NCBI GenBank assembly: GCA_037957365.1
Contig: JARHVA010002371.1
Location: forward strand, 1,488,001 to 1,552,000
Length of the DNA: 64,000 nucleotides
Origin: Torreya grandis
Taxonomy: Eukaryota > Streptophyta > Pinopsida > Cupressales > Taxaceae
Direction of reading: 5' to 3'
Positions within the stretch are counted from its first letter, which is position 1. Each line of letters opens with the position of its first letter. Below, in pieces: positions 23,617 to 34,740 of this stretch. The notes under the pieces were generated by a model. The model saw only the letters and a program-made list of their open reading frames with translations, was not told where the DNA came from and did not search any database. Position numbers and translations under genes: made by a program.

Positions 23617-23790
23617 AAGGTTTCACTGAGGAATGTTGAATTTTAACTTTTATTATCTTCTAGCACCTCTAAAAAGGTTTCACTAAAATATGTCGAGTTT
23701 AAAATTTGATGATCCCCTAATACTTATAAAAAGGTTTCACTAAGAGATTATTATTCTTTTGAATGAATGTAGTCTTGGCCTCCCTGATAT
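23617..23790 (-). repeat. 57-bp (19-codon) tandem repeat in the E2 ORF, 3 units
   Basis: AAGGTTTCACT recurs at 23617, 23674 and 23731, exactly 57 bp apart. On the minus strand the units read LSETFL-stop-VLGDHQILNST, SETFLEVLEDNKS and SETFSKVLWDNQDNFIG in one frame. A period that is a multiple of three with a kept frame indicates expansion while coding. Confidence 0.75.
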
Positions 23791-24411
23791 TCTTCAATTG
23801 ATATGTCACCATGGGTATAGTTTAACAAGGTATGATTTTATCAATCCTAATCAACACTTTTTGGAGGTAGACGGTCAATATAATGGCTAGGTTAATTGGT
23901 GGTTATGGCATGTGGCATGGTAATGACATTGGAAGAGGTAACACAATCCTCATAGAAGATACTAGGATAACTTGTGTTGAAGTTGAAGTAATCATCCTCA
24001 AAAACTATGGAAGGATCAAAAATATATTCAAATTGATTTGTGAGGTATGTGTAACCAATATTGTAACAACCATAAATGTATTCTAATTTTGAAGATGATT
24101 TTGACTCAAAGGACTCTAATTTTATTGTTGAGATTAGCATTGATTATGCTTCTAATGCTAAATTTGATGTTGGTTCAAAAATAGAACCTAAATCTAATTT
24201 TTATTATTCATATTATATGGATGCTATTACAATGATGTCTTATTGAATGTTTGGTATTGGACAAGTAATAGTTTGTGATGGCATAATGCGCTCCATAAAG
24301 ACTAGTTTGTCAAAGTCAAACTCCTCAATGAGGGGGAAAAGGTCAAGAGACAACTCCATAGAGATTGGATTATCAAAGGGAGGCTCTTTTAAAATAAACA
24401 CATGGTATAGA

Positions 24412-24441
24412 TAATTATTTTCCCAAAGGTGATTATAATCA
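24412..24441 (-). repeat. DYNHLWEN motif inside the E2 ORF
   Basis: The minus strand reads HLNDYNHLWENNYLYHVF in frame with the acidic segments on both sides, which argues the motif is a peptide element and not only a DNA repeat. Confidence 0.65.
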
Positions 24442-25313
24442 TTAAGATGTGACTTAGCAAAGACTAGTTTGTTAGAGTGAGACTCCTTGACAATAGGAAT
24501 AGCATCAAAAGGTGATTCATCATAGGTTGAATTGTCACAATTGGTTAGTTCTAAAAAAACATCATGGATTGGTTGGTTCTCTTAGCCTTGGTTTAAAAGT
24601 AGTTGTAAAACACTAGTTTGAATATATCTTGATCTTAGGATGATTGGTTTTGTTAGAGATGTACTGATTAGCTCAGTTTTGGCTCAATGATCGACATGGA
24701 TTTTTAAAAGTGGGGAATAGTTGGAAATGGATGAGGAGTGGTTAATGTTTGGATAATGGTAAGTTTAAAAAAATCTAGTTTATGGCCTAGGATAGTAACT
24801 GTTACTCATTGAGTTATGATTAGATAACTTTTTTGGGATGATGAGTTACCATTCATGGAATAACCTAGAATGGTAATGGTAGGGTATTACAAAGCATGGT
24901 TACTATCGTGAGCTATAGGATGAGGTCCTATAATGGTAATGGTAGGGAATTGTGAATCTTGGTTACTTACAAAAGCCAAAGGATGAGGACTTGGTATAGA
25001 AATGGTAATCCTTGGATGATATGGAGCTTGGTGGCTTATGCATTCTGAAGGAGGGTTAACAATATAGGTAGGGGATTAGATGTCATGATCGATGAGATGG
25101 TAAACATTGTATGTCAACCAAGCTAAATATGGTATCACCAAATCTGATGTTTGGATTTGTTCCCCATATTGAGTATTGTAAGGAGGATAAAGATCCATCT
25201 CGCAAACCACTTCATTGCCATAGGGGTCTCAAACAAAGTCAATATTTTCATCCATTCTATCATAAATTATATTGTACATGTCTCCATTATGAATGTAACA
25301 AGACATATCCACA

Positions 25314-28300
25314 TCAATTATTAACATTGCATAAAAGGCCTAAAGTTATAAAAACTCTTAAAAACAATGTCCAAAGGACAAATGGTGCAAACATTGTCTA
25401 ACTTAGTCTAGGGGTGGATTTTATCTCTGTTGGATGGTGGAGCCTGATCTTATTTTAATACCCAATTACTGATAGGGGGTGTGGGGGGAAATACCCCCCC
25501 CCCCCCAACTAGGGTCACTATAGGGGTTAAAAATGCATTATAAAATATTATAATTTCATAGTAAATCTAGACTATTCACTATTAGGTCACATATCTAAAA
25601 GTAGAAATTATGTTTATGCATTTTCCCCCTAAATTTAACCCTCCTTTTTGATATGAGGGCATTGTTATTATGGTATCATGCTATGTGAGTGAAAAGGATA
25701 TTATAGTGGTTGTATTTCAGGTTTTTTCTTTCATTCATTAGACTGAATAATAAGAATGATTGACTATTTTTGTGTGGACATAGCCCATATTGGGTGAACC
25801 ATGTTAAATCTATGTCTCTATTATGTTATGTTTTTTGCATTTTATTTCCATATTTAATTCATTAATATTGCTTTATGTTATATATTCCTAACAATCTCAA
25901 AAAAAAATTGTGCTAAAACTTGGTCTTAAAATAGTCTAACGTCATATGCATAATGTCAAATATCTCACACAAAATGTCAAGTGGCTAAATAAAAATTGAC
26001 ATGCCAAACTCTAGGTCTAAAGTGTTTTAAACAAGTCTAATCTACGAAAAAAAATTGCTAGGTATTTTGGCCAAATGTTACATCAAATATAGGCTCAAAA
26101 TAGGCATATGCTCAAAATTTTAGCAAAACAAGCATAAAAGATAGACTTTAAAAAAAAGGGTATGATTTTAATCTAACAAATATGAAAAACTTTAGCATAA
26201 ACTTAGCATTCAGAATTCAAACATGAACTTGGTTAATTGGCATAAGGCATGAAGCAAAAGGCACATGGAGAGATAGGATATTTCTCACAAATAAAGTCAC
26301 AAAAAATAATTAAAACTAGGCTTCTTCAAATAAACAATCTAGATAGACAAAATTGAATGACATAACAATACTAGGAATAAATCAAAAAGGGATTCATGGC
26401 TTTGGTTTCAAAAACTTGGAATTTGGCACAAGGAAAACAAGTCTACAAAATTATTTGAGAAATGTAATGATGTTATCTCACTCTAAATATGTGATTTATG
26501 TTTAGTTTCAAGACTCCAAGATACAATATTTGAAATGAATTGAGTAGCGTAATGTTACCCTTTTCAATCAAGTGACACACACATAAAGATCTATCAAATG
26601 ACTAAGGCAAAAGCATGGTGTCAAATAGATAGCATAACGCCTCCTCAAATAATGGAGTGATGTAAACAAAAATCATCTTGACATGGCATAATAAATAAAA
26701 ATAGATAGTTTAGACTCAAAAACATGAAATAAAGGATAAACTGATGCAAACACCTAAGTGTAACGTCCTAGATCCTAAAACAAACAAAGTTGCATAATAT
26801 TGTCAAATTTCATCTATATATGTGCTCTTGGGAGGATTTTAAGTATTAATCCAAAAATGAAAGTTCATGAATAAGTAGGGGTTTTATACCCCCATTCTCT
26901 CCAAATATGCTATGATGATATAGAACTTTGGGCTACTCGCCCTTCATCAATAATATGACTGTGGTAAGTGGTGTTGTTCTAATCTATTAGTTTTTACATG
27001 TTTTTAGATGGTCCCGAGTGTGGCTAACATAATATATGATAATGTGATTTGGATCCACATCAACCATCTTGTTATGAAAATGTCTTATACTTTTCATAAC
27101 CACTACATATGTCTCTTTCCTAGTGTAGTGCAATGCTTGAGTTGCCCCTACAATCTGAGGTAATATCTTATTTACAAAGTTTGCTTAACCACTCAAGCAA
27201 ATGTCCCAATAAGTCAACCTAAATTTTTATACCCCACTATGGATTGGGGATGAAATAATGTTGGGAGATGAATTCTTGGGTCAATTCTTCCCTAGAGAAC
27301 CCATTAGGAGGCTATGAACTCCTTCTCACAAGCTAAAATGCATAGAAATAAATGATAAGTGAAAACACTTTAGGGTCATTTTTAGATCACCAAAACCATA
27401 CATATTTGAGGAGAACCTTAAATACATTCTTTTCATGCCTTTTTAAAAGACACAAATCTAAATAAAGAGCACTTTTGGTCACTTGAGTTCCCTAAAGGGG
27501 ATGGGGGGAGAACATACACACATCAATCATTTTGCAAAAATAAACAACTTTGAAAGAACACACATAAAACAAAACAATCTTAAGATTATGTAATCTAAGT
27601 GTGAGTGTTTATTTTATTACACCAAAGTGAGATGTTTATGAATTTTGTCTCATTGACCTTAGTTGAAAACTTGTAAAAAAATTCACAAACAACTAAGCCT
27701 AAAATAATTAAATTCTTTTTAGGAACGAAATAAAATGTTCAAGACTTAGAAAATCTCAAATGTGTGCCTTTTTCACGCTTTGGTCCTATAATTTTTAGAG
27801 CGTTTTTGCCTATTTTGAATCTCAAATGTGAATAAGAAAACAAGATTTCAAAATAATCTCTCGGGTTTCTCTATTTCCTCTATCTCATAGATCGACGTCG
27901 ATCCTACATAGGGATCAATGTCAATCTATATAAATCAACGTTGGTTGACATAAATTGATGTTGATTTCCTAAAAAAAAAATAAAAACATAGAGGTTGTTT
28001 TCATAAAAGGATGGTTAGTAATATGAGCATAAAATCAACATTTATTGCAAGATCTTGCAGGAAAATGGTCAGATAAAATGATATTTAGGACTTTAGATGC
28101 AAAATAAAAACTAGAAAACTTAATAAAAGCTTTTTAAACACATTTTTGTCATGCTCTATTCTACACATAGGGGTTGATATCGATCTTGGGTGGATCAACA
28201 TAAATTCTAATAGGATCGATGTCAGTTCTATTAGTATCAACATCGATCTCTATGTAAATTATGTGTCACTAAAAAAATAAAATATGTGAAAAATAAAGGT

Positions 28301-28385
28301 AAAACTTGAATTTTGAAGATTGTCAAACATTCATTAGAAAAACTAAGACTTGTATATTAGTTTCCTTATATACAGGGGATTCTTG
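25314..28385 (-). other. E2 long 5' leader
   Basis: About 3 kb, non-coding, in part alignable with the E1 leader (for example 27400-27240 with E1 1855-2000, and 26260-26200 with E1 near 3220-3265). A C13 run lies just outside it at 25494-25506, at the leader/ORF side. ATCGACGTCGAT-type repeats occur at 27880-28260. Read on the plus strand it shows nothing coding. Confidence 0.65.
27880..28260 (-). repeat. E2 leader: GATCGACGTCGAT-type repeats
   Basis: GATCGACGTCGATCC, ATCAACGTTGGTTGAC, GATATCGATC, GATCGATGTCAG and CAACATCGATC recur within 400 bp. They match in type and place the E1 cluster at 1165-1352. Confidence 0.6.
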
Positions 28386-28387
28386 GG

Positions 28388-28405
28388 GTCCCACCAGGCA
28401 TGCCA
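28388..28405 (-). other. E2 primer binding site
   Basis: Minus strand TGGCATGCCTGGTGGGAC, four bases inside the 5' LTR end at 28410. It is the same gap and nearly the same sequence as in E1. Confidence 0.78.
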
Positions 28406-28409
28406 TTTA

Positions 28410-29453
28410 TGATCATAGGAATCCAAGAAGAGAGATTAGTAATATGTTAGTTCAAGTAAGAAAATTCAAATAAACACACTAACACTTACACTCCAATCCT
28501 AGAATATAGGAAGAGCATAGTAACAAAAGGCAAATGAAAGCACAACTAAAATGTAAAAGACAACAAATATTTTACCTTCCTTGGGAGCTCCAAATTATTT
28601 TTTGAGTGGCTTGCTCAACTTGTGCATCAAAGAGTCTTTGGTAAATGAAGCTTGTTGGCTCCTTCTCTCCTTGGCACCATTGGCTTTGATGTGGCTTGTT
28701 GTAGCTCGGCTCAAGACTTTATTATTTTAACATTACTTTCAAGAAAATACCTTATGTCTCTCTCCAAATTTGCATTATAAATTTGACTTATAAGAGCTTA
28801 AAAATTCAAGATACATGGCTTTGTATTTATAGCCTATAGATTTAACTCCAACCTAAGGTGAGTCAAGGTGGAGTTTAAACATGGAATGGGTTCAAACCTA
28901 ACCTAGGTGAGTCAAATATAACCCCAATAGAGTTAATAGTTTTAAAGAAATTATGATTTTTAATGAATATCCATGGGTCTACAAAATAGATAGTTTAGGA
29001 TATTTTTAAAAAAAATTAAAAACTCATAAAGGTAATGATGATAGGTTAGGATATATTGAATTTTTGAATTTCTTTTTTTATAATTTCATTAATTTCACAT
29101 GGATAATTCAACTAGGAATTTAATTTGGTTTAGCTTGTTAATTAATTCTTATTATCCTTTTAAGATTTATAAGGTGTGATTTAAGTGTGTAAGTTCCCCA
29201 ATTAATAGGTTCTTAGGTAAAATTGATTGTTGGAATGCCGTAGGATGATTAGGGATAAATCTATGAGAGGTTATTATTGCATATAGTATGATATCCCAAT
29301 TAGAGACGTCTCAACATGATTATGAGCCTTGACAAATGATACATAAGAAAATTTGGTATATTCAATGATTCTTAGGTTTAATTTTTAATTGTTGGTAGGA
29401 ATCAGTCTGAAGTCTGATCGAAGGCTAGATGTGGCCATTTTTAGGTGTCTACA
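28410..29453 (-). repeat. E2 5' LTR
   Basis: Minus strand starts TGTAGACACCTAAAAATGGC at 29453 and ends CCTATGATCA at 28410, 1044 bp with TG...CA ends intact. It pairs with 19959-20999. Confidence 0.9.
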
Positions 29454-30689
29454 ATTTATACATATGCAAACCGTGTATGTCACCCTAAATAGGAGGTCTA
29501 ATACACTTCCTCCCACATGATGTGAAATAATATACAAGAATTATTAAATGACTGCTAGTAGTAGAGACACTAACACCAGTACCACTAGAAATAATAGTAT
29601 GGGGGACACTACTAAATGCCCCACCACATGGAGCCTGTGTAGAAGTCATCAATGTATTCCATGGTCAATCATAACCTATGTGAGACTAGTAAATACCTCA
29701 AGGGTGTCCATATATGTGGTACAATGTAAAATTTTAGGGATAGAAACATGTTTTATTGTCCTTTTATTTTCTCTAAACTCAATTAGGGTGGTTTTGGTCC
29801 TACCTAGCACCATGTCTATCAAATGAGAACCCACCTCCCATACCTTGAGAGGCATTCATGTAACAATAATTTGGTGTTTTTTATATCACAAAATCAAATA
29901 ATTCTTTCTAAAAAAGTATAATAAAACCTTATTATTATTACATGAAGGCTTGTCAAACACCATCCACCACCTATCCAAAAGTTATTTTTTATCTCTGTGT
30001 GAACACACTAATCAATGATAATATGTTTGTAACTTGGTAGTGATGGTTGGCTAGTTTCAGGATTAAGAAATAATGCACAGACATCTCATTTATTTATCTT
30101 TTTTTATGTAATCATATGATAATTTATCAGAATAATATTTTTTAGGACTTCTTTTTTATGCAAAATTGCATCAAGTTGTGAAGTGACATTTCCTACTTTA
30201 TTAAGCATAGCCTCCAATGTACTCGTAAGTGAATTTTATTCACTATGAATTGAGGAGTGACATGAACTATTGATAATAATTTTTAATTATTGGCATTTTA
30301 CATTATATTTTTCATACAATTCATTTTCTTATTATGTAAAGTCAAACTATTGAGGGTTTTGATCATGGTTTTTGTTCTACATTTTCTTCATGCATTGGGT
30401 CCATTTAATTATGTATCTAGATTTATAAAAATATAAATTTCATTAGGAAATGTGAGAGAGTTCAATGAAAATTTAATTTCAAAACCTTATGCATAAAAAC
30501 ACATAAATTGAAACCCCTAAATTAAAATTTAACAATCAACATACTTGAGACTACAATCAAAATGTTGAATCATGGTGGCAGGATGCATAGCCAAAGCACA
30601 CATGTCATATTTAAAATGCAATATCTCCTTCAAGGAAAAAGTGAATTCATAGGTTTGAGTAAGGCCTGGAAAAAATAGTGAAAATAAAA
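29454..30689 (-). other. Unassigned; possible broken gene continuing across E2
   Basis: On the minus strand 29700-29470 reads a Ser/Thr-rich frame (APCGGAFSSVPHTIISSGTG, then VSVSTTSS) with few stops. Farther upstream, near 30250-30140, there is a short helical-looking run (MLNKVGNVTSQLDAILHKKE). Together with the 17-codon repeats left of E2 these could be one gene or DNA-transposon ORF split by E2. No family recognised. Confidence 0.35.
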
Positions 30690-30955
30690 AAGGGTGTACA
30701 CCCTTTTATAACCACAAAGGGCATACACCCTTTATGGGTTAAAAGGCGTATGCTCTTCTTGGGCCATAAAGGGCATATGCCCTATAGCCCACAAAGGGCA
30801 TACACCCATTTTGGGCCACAAAGTGAGTAAATACTTTGGAACATAAAGGGATTATACCATTTTTATTTTTCACCATGCCAAGGACTTTTAGGGATGATTT
30901 TTTTTTTAAAAAGGCATACACCCTTTTAAAAAGGGAATACACTCTTTTTAAAAAT
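30690..30955. repeat. About 26-bp minisatellite with palindromic core
   Basis: At least six units beginning AAAGGGCATACACCC or a variant (GGGTGTACACCC, GGCGTATGCTC, GGGCATATGCCC), spaced 25-27 bp, at 30690-30860. Two worn units follow near 30912-30955. GGGCATATGCCC is a perfect palindrome. The array sits directly downstream (minus sense) of the E4 RT relic. Confidence 0.8.
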
Positions 30956-31039
30956 AAAATCTCACCATGAATGTCATTTTTTGTCCCCCAATTTTATGTA
31001 TCCACCCTCATGTGGAATTTTTTATAACCTTATTTGAGA

Positions 31040-31205
31040 TCATTGAGGTTGGTCCAACAAGTCATCAATTCATGGGAGTGGATATTTATTCTTTATGCTG
31101 ATGTTTTTTAAGGCTCTATAATCAATGCATGTCCTCCAAAGGCCATAATTATTTTGAACCATCACAATGGGTAACCCACATGGTGAATTACTTGGGCATA
31201 TAATG
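31040..31205 (-). pseudogene. E4 reverse transcriptase, N-terminal fragment
   Basis: The minus strand reads NSPCGLPIVMVQNNYGLWRT followed by CIDYRALKNISIKNKYPLP and DDLLDQ. This is the RT entry motif (SPYGAPVL-V-KKKDG-WR-C-DYRALN-T-KN-YPLP-DDLLD) of Ty3 elements. It ends within about 60 bp at the minisatellite, well before the YVDD site. Confidence 0.85.
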
Positions 31206-31368
31206 CCTTATTATAACAAATATTGAATTTAAAATAAGATTTTTTTTTAAAAATGTGTTGATTAGATTTAATCAATGTATTTTTTTCCAAAAAACTTCTA
31301 ATTTTATAGATTATGAAAGCCTAAATTATTTAAATCTTAAATTTTTTTATTGACCTCATTACACTAAA

Positions 31369-31373
31369 TTGAT
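31369..31373. repeat. E3 candidate target duplication, left
   Basis: TTGAT before the left LTR; TTTAT follows the right LTR at 38708-38712. Four of five bases agree, acceptable for an old insertion. Confidence 0.5.
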
Positions 31374-32171
31374 TGTTGGAAATATTGTCATTGATGTCAA
31401 AGGTCTAGCATTATTGGTGATAAAGGCCCCATTGCATTTAATGATGTTTTTAATATTCATATCTTGGCTGATGTATGTAAATATTTATTTAATATTAATG
31501 AATATATTTTTGGTTGTATTTGAGTCAAAAGAGGGCCCATGGAGAAGTCAAAGAGTCACAGGGTAAAATATGAAAGAGGAATGGGATGCATTTTCTCATG
31601 AAGAGTCACCTTGAGGAATTCTAAGAGTCACCATGTGAAGACAAAAGAGGTATGACACATTTTTCCATGAAGGGACACTTTGAGGAATATGAAAAGTCAC
31701 CAAGATGAAGGAAAAAGAGGAAAGGATGTTTTTGCTTATGAAGGGTAACCATATGACTTTTCAAATGCAAGGATACGAAGGGTCATGCAAGTTTGGTGCC
31801 ATTTTCCATGAGGATTCAAGGGTCACAAAGGGTGAAGGCCAAAAGTCATTTGGAAAGCTATAAATAAAGGGTTGAGAATCCATTTTTAATATGCAAGAGA
31901 GTTCATGGTTTGTATTTGTTTTTGAAGAGAGAAAAGTAAGAGATATTGTAGAGTTATATCATTTGTTGAGTAAGCAACACTGAGAGATAGTTTTGTTTTA
32001 TACACAAGAGGGGTTGGTGCTCAGAAATAGTAGCTATGTTGGTGCTTGGCAAAGGGTTGGTTCTCCTACAAGTTGGTGCTTGCGAACTTTGTATTTTGAG
32101 TTGGTGCTCATTCATATACTTGAGATTGTTCTCTGTGGTTTTTCTCACTTTGGGTTTCCTCGTAGAAATTT

Positions 32172-32209
<38 letters not shown>

Positions 32210-32350
32210 GTGGTAAAAATTATTATTTTAGTTTTATTACATATCTTGAATGTATGATTGAGTGGTTAAAGAAAAGAAATCAGTTTAAATATAATATATA
32301 TAATATACTGATTCACCCCCCACCCCTCTTAGTATATTTCATGCTTAACA
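31374..32350 (+). repeat. E3 5' LTR
   Basis: Starts TGTTGGAAATATTG and ends ATGCTTAACA, 977 bp. TATA box near 31858. Several GTTGGTGCT repeats (32012-32110) and a (TC)17 tract (32174-32207) lie in the downstream part. Confidence 0.95.
31857..31868 (+). promoter_or_regulatory. TATA box of E3 5' LTR
   Basis: GCTATAAATAAA; the 3' LTR keeps CTATAAATAAAG at about 38116-38127. Confidence 0.6.
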
Positions 32351-32352
32351 AT

Positions 32353-32363
32353 TGGTATCAGAG
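32353..32363 (+). other. E3 primer binding site (initiator Met tRNA)
   Basis: TGGTATCAGAG two bases after the LTR end is the standard Copia primer site complementary to initiator methionine tRNA. Confidence 0.92.
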
Positions 32364-32412
32364 TAGGTTTCTTTTGAAAAAGTTTTACAACTTGAAAGAA
32401 GATCAAGAAAGC

Positions 32413-34330
32413 ATGATGGCTGGATCACATGAAAGATTCTCTACAAATAAAGCACCTTTGTTTCATATAATGAATTATGTTTTTTGGAGCATAAAGATGA
32501 AGAATTATTTGATGGACTTTGGATTCGCCATATGGCAAGTAGTGGTGGAAGAATATGAAGAGCCACAGACACTTGTAACTACTATGGTAGAAAAGAAGGC
32601 AAGTGAAAATAATTTTAAAGCTTTAAATGTTATTTTATGTGGTGTATATGAATTAAAATTTGTTTAAGTTATGCAATGTAAGTCTGCTCATGAAACTTGG
32701 GTAAAACTTGAGAATATTTACAAAGGTTATGAAAAGGTTCAGCAAGCTAAGCTTTAGACTTTCAGAAGATAGTTTGAGAGTTTAAACATGGAAGAAGAAG
32801 AAAATATAGCAAGTTATCTGTTGCAGGTTGATCAAATAGTCAGTCAGATTCAAGGAATTGGAGAAAATTTAGAAGAGTCGACTATGGTTCAAAAGGTTTT
32901 GAGATCTCTACCATTGAGATATGATGAAAAAAAATTGGCAATTGAAGAGATCAAGAATTTAGCCAAGCTAAAGATGGATAAGCTTCATGGTATTCTTACA
33001 GATTATGAGATGTGGACTGGACAAGATAAACCCTCAAAGAGAGAAGCAGCTTTCATGACATCAAAGAAAGAGAAGGCTAAGATTCAAGAGTCAATTGATA
33101 GTTCCAACGATGATGAAGATGACAATGGATCTCTTTTCATTATAAGCCAAAAAAGGGCACAGATAAATATCAAAGAAAATTACATTTTAAATGTTTTAAT
33201 TGTGGAAAGATTAGACATTTTGTAGCTAAATGCCCAAATAAGGGTAATGATGATAATGAAGAAGGAAAGTCTACATACAAGAAGAATTTCAAATATAAAT
33301 TCAAGAAGGAATTCAAGAAGAAGAGTTTGTATTCTAAAGATATTAGCTCAGCCGAAGATAGTGGAGTCAATGACTTAGAAGAAGAAGAGATTTTATTCAT
33401 GGCCAAACATGAAGATGCCTCTGAAAGAAAAATTATAGATGATCAACAAGAAGAATAGGATGAAGCTAAAGTGAATCTGGAAGGAGAACTCATTTGTGCC
33501 TTAAAAGAGTTAAAATCTCTTGAAAAGAAGAATCACAGATTAAAGCTCTAGATCGAGAAAAATGAAAAGGAGTCAAAGGAAATAATTGAAGACCTACAAG
33601 CACATTTTGAAGAAGCCTAGAAGAATGAAGAAGATCTAATGACACAGTTGAAATTAGTAAGTAAAGAATGTGAAAGGTATGTTATTGAAATTGCTTCTTT
33701 AAAAGTAGATCTTGATAAAACAAATAAAGCAATCAATGATAGAGTAGCCAATGATTCAAAATTTGAGAATAGCATTAATATATTGAATAAGATATTAGAA
33801 AATCAAAGATCAATGTTAGATAAGATAGGTATTGTATTTGAAAATGAGAAAGAGGAGGTCACTACTTTCATAGACAAGGAAAAAGGAAAGAGCTATGCTA
33901 AAGCTCTTACAAAAGAAGAAATAAAAAGGAAAGAAGTTAAGAATATAGAGGACATCTCAAACAAAGAAGGTTAGAGGAAATAGAGCTACAAAAGGCAATC
34001 AAGTCAGAGATACATAAACAAGTCCTATTTTTATGGTTACTATTTTTATTGTAATGGCTATGGTCATAAGAAATTATAATGTCAAAAAAGAGCTAACAGT
34101 TTTAGAAATAAGGAGAAGGAAAGTCATGTAGAATCAAGTAGAAGCCACAACTCTTTTGCTCCTCTACCAGGATTTCATGAAGAGACCATAATATATTACA
34201 AGTGAAACAAATTTGGACACATATCCTAGTACTGTAGAAGTGTGTTCAAGTCAGTCAAGAAGGACCAGAGTTTTAAGGCTCCATTCATTAAGAACAAAGT
34301 TTAGACAGGTTCTTGGCAAAAGAAACAACC
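32413..34330 (+). pseudogene. E3 gag with three zinc-knuckle relics and coiled-coil spacer
   Basis: The start ATGATGGCTGGA at 32413 gives MMAGSHERFSTNKAPLF and then NYVFWSIKMKNYLMDFG, the UBN2/DUF4219-type Copia gag opening. A stop at 32668 breaks it, and it resumes at 32788 with a 145-codon run. In another frame CFNCGKIRHFVAKC (33188-33229) is a CCHC knuckle. Two more knuckles, with damaged residues, lie near 34050-34085 and 34200-34240 (KFGHISQYC-like). Between them is a Lys/Glu-rich heptad-like region (33470-33960: SLKVDLDKTNKAINDRV). Gag would form the particle and bind RNA. The extended, multi-knuckle gag is unusual in length for Copia. Confidence 0.85.
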
Positions 34331-34740
34331 TAAAAAATCTATGTTGGTGTAGATAGATTTGCATGAAAGAAATAAAGAAAATTCATGGTTCATTGATAGT
34401 GTATGTTCAAGGCACATAACAAGAGATAAGAGCAAGTTCATAACCTTGAAGAAGATTAATGGTGGCACAGTGAAATTTGGAGATAATACTACTGCCAAAA
34501 TTGTTGGAAAAGGTACACTAAGTTTGGATAATGGTATAACTAAAATTGAAAATGTTTTATATGTAGAAGGTCTTAAACATAATATTTTGAGTGTAAGTCA
34601 AATGTGTGACCAGGGGCACACACTAAAGTTTTATGCAGAAGGTTTTGAAATTAGAAGAAAAGATTCAGATGTATTGGTTGTAGATGCTCAAAGAATAGGG
34701 AATAACTTGTATATGTTATCAGACATCAAAGGTTGAAGAT
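34331..34740 (+). pseudogene. E3 aspartic protease
   Basis: The frame from 34359 reads ENSWFIDSVCSRHITRDKSK, where Copia proteases have W-x-DSGCS-H-T. The active-site Gly is Val here (GTG), likely inactivating. KIENVLYVEGLKHNILSVSQ is the conserved block after the flap. The 125-codon run ends at 34734. Confidence 0.9.

Larger units (their letters stand above)
23440..25313 (-). pseudogene. E2 internal ORF of unknown function
   Basis: Starting near 25313 it reads DVDMSCYIHNGDMYN, then EMDLYPPYNTQ, homologous to the E1 gag N-terminus. Where E1 continues into gag, E2 runs into Pro/Ile/Thr-rich repeats (FPTITIIGPHPIAHDSN, YPTITILG; about 24990-24870). After a frame change come acidic segments (STYDESPFDAIPIVKES, KEPPFDNPISMELSLDLFPL, IEEFDFDKLVFMERI; about 24540-24290) with one DYNHLWEN motif inside. 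A further open run follows (FDPSIVFEDDYFNFNTSYPS near 23970), then 19-residue repeats. About ten stops, mostly CAA/CAG-type, interrupt it. No capsid, knuckle or catalytic motif is seen. It may be a fusion of gag start and captured sequence. Confidence 0.6.
19959..29453 (-). mobile_element. E2: non-autonomous Tat-related LTR retrotransposon
   Basis: LTR copies at 19959-20999 and 28410-29453 bracket 7.4 kb in minus orientation. LTR type, primer site, leader, gag N-terminus, 3' motifs and polypurine tract all match E1, yet no protease, RT, RNase H or integrase is found. A frame of about 1.9 kb with peptide repeats takes their place. It must have moved with proteins from an E1-like partner. A TTATA-like string flanks both ends within 1-2 bp, so a target duplication is plausible but not exact. 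Confidence 0.85.

Noticed and set aside
25111..25401. Plus-strand 96-codon ORF with Cys and His spaced a little like a C2H2 finger
   Set aside because: The minus strand here encodes the gag-type N-terminus conserved with E1; the spacing does not match C2H2 exactly.
25494..25506. C13 run as a regulatory or quadruplex element
   Set aside because: It is a simple homopolymer next to a short G run; nothing else supports a function.
32350..32370. tRNA-like TGGTATCAGAG sequence
   Set aside because: It is only the 18-nt-class primer site after an LTR, with no cloverleaf around it.
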